This document shows positions 60,901 through 64,000 of a DNA stretch of 64,000 nt, one piece after another; positions within the stretch are counted from its first letter, which is position 1, and each line of letters starts with the position of its first letter. The translations under genes were made by a program, and so were the position numbers. The notes under the pieces are model-generated. The model was not told where the DNA came from, did no database searches, and worked only from the letters and a program-made list of their open reading frames with translations. The stretch lies in NCBI RefSeq assembly GCF_016802725.1, contig NC_052664.1, positions 9,822,016 through 9,886,015 on the forward strand, given 5' to 3'. This DNA comes from Solenopsis invicta (Eukaryota; Arthropoda; Insecta; Hymenoptera; Formicidae).

Positions 60901-62139
60901 TCTGTGACGGGCAATTTTTTTTAATATTCTCTGTATACTTTTCTTTATGGATAAGCAAACGAGTTCGATTCTTAGCGAACAGAATCTAGCATTTCTGCTT
61001 GTATTGCATTAAATTTATTTGTTTTTTTTTGTAAAAAGAGAAACAAAAATTATGCAATCAATAATGCATTTCTTTACTCATTTTTAAATTATTTTTTCTT
61101 ATAATTTTTTATACTAGTTGTTTTATATATGCAAAATATAAAATTTATTTGATATTTTCTTTATAAAACATTCTATGAAAAGTCACTTAGAAAGCACATC
61201 TAATTAAGGAAATGGATATTATGATCGTAATATCTAGTTTTGTATTTTATTAGATACTAGTTTAGCTATGCGAGTTTCGAGCGCATATCATCACAGATTA
61301 TTTCAGAGAAAGGGAAAAATAAAAATAAAGACATTTAACAAAAATTCGTTGAACTTAAATTAAAATAATCGTTCGATAATAAATAAAGCAAGATTCATAA
61401 GATTGCATAAATCCAAAAGCGAAAGCTGAGTAAGCTTTTATTAATAGGTAAAATAATCGCCTCTGAAGTTTAGCTATCAATACAAATGAACGAAAAATGC
61501 GTCTTTTCTTGACGGATAAAAGAATTAGAGACAACGAAAACTACTTATAGTTAGTGAAAATGTAATTTTAAATTCAACATTTTGTTAAAAAATTCGCGGG
61601 TTTGTTTCTATCTCCACAGTTTCTACCGCTAATACAACTTGATATATAATAACAAGATCTGTAGAAAAAGAGCAACTCACTATTGTAAACAAGGGATGCA
61701 ATGTATTCCTTTCGTTTCTAATCAAAAATTAAAATAAGTTAATGTTGCTACAAAGAAATAAACAAAAACACAAGTCGTAAAGCTGATTTCTAATTTCCAA
61801 GATCGAAAATTTGCGAAACACCGATTTGAACCCTTCTATTTTATTTTATTTTATTTTATTCTCTTTCACTCGATACTTCTTAAGGATGTATGATCACATT
61901 TCAAAATATTATTAAAAATTTTTAAATTTTACTACTTATTTCATTATTACATTTGGATATTTGTGTAAATTTTAAACAATTACTTTATTAGTTTAAAAAT
62001 TTTAAACTACGATTGATTTTTGTTTAATGTTCTTATGTAATTACTATTCTTATGTAAAATTGCGTTTTGTAATATTTACTTGCAAATTTAATGTGGGAGT
62101 AGTATTACGAATAAAATTAAATTTTTTACACATACTACG
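60901..62139. other. AT-rich DNA
   Basis: Includes a TTATT pentanucleotide run at about 61837-61861. On the minus strand AATA then GTGAGTTG (61673 region) is an isolated donor-like site. No gene is seen. Confidence 0.5.
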
Positions 62140-62341
62140 TACACTGAGGAAAAAAAAATTAACTTGATTAACTTTTTCAACTTGATTAAATTCTTCTAGT
62201 TCAAGTATTTAAGTTAAAGTATATTTAAGTTAAAACTAAAGTTTAAGTACTTTATGTACTTAAATTAAATATATAAATATTTAAACTGAAGAAATTTAAT
62301 TAAATTAAAAAATTTAGTCAAGTTATTTTTTTCTCAGTGTA
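62140..62341. mobile_element. Foldback MITE, TACACTGAG family
   Basis: Left end TACACTGAGGAAAAAAAAAT, right end ATTTTTTTCTCAGTGTA, with TA at both ends. The interior is a palindrome of AAGT/ACTT-type words shared with 46170-46387. 202 bp, non-coding. Confidence 0.88.
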
Positions 62342-62379
62342 ATAAAAATTCTCATAAGTATTCATGCAAAAATTTTCTT

Positions 62380-62930
62380 GGATTTACTCGTGTAAAAGAT
62401 ATTAATTGCAGCAAAATAGGATTTTTAAGTTGTTATGAGCCAAATTTTTATTGCTTTTTTTGGAGCCATGGTTTCACGACTAAAATTTGAATATTCGCGA
62501 TAGAAATTTTTTTATCTTTGATTCGAAAAAAAGAAGATAAACTTAAGAAACCAGTAGTTTTTAAATTTCGATAACTTTTAGCTTGTATTGTAGAATCAAA
62601 CATCTTTAAGAATGTATGTGTTACATCTCGGAGTATCGTCAAAAATTTTTAATGTTCATAGATTCTTTTATTACGTTTGAATAATTTCGACCGACTTACT
62701 CGTTTAAAAGTTATTTACTTACAACTGCAGCAAAATAGTCATTTTTTTCATTACATAAGTCATGATAAGCCAAATTTCTCGTTTTTCTTTTTCTTTGCAG
62801 CTGATTTCAGGACAACCAAAATTCGGACATTCGCGGTAAAAATTTTTTGTGATTGATTCGGAAAGAAAAAGATAAACTTAAGAAGGCTGCAATCTTTAAA
62901 CGTATGGCTAAAACATCCTTAATCAGAGCC
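62380..62930. repeat. Two-unit diverged tandem repeat
   Basis: 62407-62550 and 62725-62884 both run from TGCAGCAAAATAG through ATTCGCG(A/G)(T/A)A to GATAAACTTAAGAA, with similar flanks. The unit is about 320 bp and clearly diverged. Non-coding; origin unknown. Confidence 0.8.
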
Positions 62931-62939
62931 CCTCCATAA

Positions 62940-64000
62940 ACACGTGATCACGTACCAAGAGTTGCCGACGGCCGACGGTGCCCGTCCTCCCTCCGACGTC
63001 CTCGTTCGACACCACTGCCAATCCGTTAGCCGCTTGTTCCTGCTTTCGTCGCACCTCGCATATATGAATCACAGTCCCCAGGGGCGCGAGTCACGGGTCC
63101 GTGGCTCTGTTGTCACTCGCGCGAGATCCGACACTCCGACTCGACTCGCGGACTCCGCGATTTATCGCTCCAATCGGCGCAGTGGCCTCTGCTCTCGTTC
63201 GCTCGTTCGCGAGGACACCCCCTTACTTCCGCGGTTAGTCGCGCGCTGCAAACGTTTACCGGTCGGTCCGTCGAGAGGGTGGCAAAACGACTTTCACGTC
63301 GGCTATCGCACGCGGCGGGCTCTCGGCGGTGGTGAGAGCCGATGGCTATAATAAACCGCACCGCGCTTGCCGATCCGCGCGAGTGCAGCACACGTGCTGC
63401 TCTGCAGCGTGATTCTTCTCCTCTCTCGCTTTCGTGAGAGATCCGTCGGAGATCGGGGCGGAGAAGGAGGAGGAAGAGGAGGAAGAGGAGGGTGACTCCG
63501 ACGACGCGGCGTGGCGCGGCGCAAAGAGCTCGTACGCCTTCGGACGCCTAAATCCTAACGAGGGAGAGCGTAAAAGAGAGAGAGGGTTGTACATACACAT
63601 ACATGTATAGCAGCGAATGTGCGGAGAAAATAGGAGAGAGATAGAGAGAGAGAGACAGAGAGTAAAATAGAGAGGAGAGGGCGGTGAGATGCGTGCTGGC
63701 TGTCGGGCAAAAGAAGAGGCGAGAGAGCGCGGGACTAGCCGCGCTGGAAATATTATTAGGTAAAGCACACGCACGGACTGACACGCACCGACTCGCGGAC
63801 TCTCGTTGGGTCGTGCCGCCGTGGTAGCCGCGGCCTCGTGTTGGTACGTCCGACTGCCGTTTTGGACCAATGGGCGGTGGGCGTAGCCCCCCTCTCCGCG
63901 CTCGCGGCGCGCTACGCGAGTGGGGGATCCCGGCTCCGCTTCGTGACATCATCGATTCTGAATGGTGGAGATGCTCAACCGTGCGGAAGGTACATCGGAG
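62940..64000. promoter_or_regulatory. CpG-rich block, candidate promoter / first exon of ey
   Basis: A sharp switch from AT-rich to GC/CpG-rich DNA. On the minus strand TTATTATA (63354-63347) is followed about 120 bp later by a good donor, CGGAA then GTAAGG, with the exon ending at 63227. An exon ending in A there could supply the first base of a split ATG for the ey leader exon. GA repeats occur at 63633-63661. On the plus strand TATAATAA (same site) and a possible short ATG-containing exon (63962-63989, then GTACAT) point the other way. The direction is unresolved. Confidence 0.3.

Noticed and set aside
63962..63989. Plus-strand coding exon starting MVEMLNRAE
   Set aside because: Too short and cut off by the window edge; no family match. 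Kept only as a remark in the CpG-block finding.

Overview
This is eukaryotic, almost certainly insect, genomic DNA. The only protein-coding gene I can support is part of eyeless (ey, the insect Pax6 orthologue), on the minus strand. Three coding exons are visible: 52607-52484 (N-terminal leader ending in MAHK and the first base of the next codon), 25073-24908 and 22912-22732 (together about 115 of the 128 residues of the paired domain). The two junctions inside the window have GT/AG sites and matching phases. The intron that splits the codon before YYETG lies where vertebrate Pax6 also has an intron. Paired-domain residues (VNQLGGVFVGG, TAEVV, LLQEGVCTNDN) match Eyeless rather than Twin of eyeless. 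The last residues of the paired domain, the linker, the homeodomain and the C-terminus were not found and should lie left of position 1.

The background is AT-rich, broken by CpG-rich blocks of 0.3-3 kb, with many GA/TC, CA and GTC microsatellites and short terminal-inverted-repeat transposons. That mosaic, with the exon sequences, suggests a hymenopteran, plausibly an ant. The species is inferred, not proven.

Layout: 1-22731 is intron 3' of the last visible exon. It holds repeats, a decayed Tc1/mariner transposase (about 9273-9600), a recent tandem duplication (7685-8030) and CpG-rich blocks. The 2.0-kb intron 22913-24907 is mostly one transposon-like repeat with another repeat apparently nested in it. 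The 27.4-kb intron 25074-52483 separates the leader exon from the paired domain. It carries about ten foldback (MITE-like) elements and several GC-rich blocks that are natural candidates for enhancers or alternative first exons. From 52608 to 64000 is the 5' side of ey, ending in a CpG-rich block (62940-64000) with a possible first-exon donor.

No rRNA, tRNA, CRISPR array or bacterial-type operon was seen, and nothing amounts to a new biological system. Most long open reading frames are chance products of GC-rich or simple-repeat DNA, and many begin at non-ATG codons. The points most worth following are the split or hidden start codon of the ey leader exon, a lineage change in the paired domain that creates a strong cryptic splice donor, a compact CCAAT/octamer/X-box-like/TATA cluster near 19.5 kb, and a dense set of related foldback elements.
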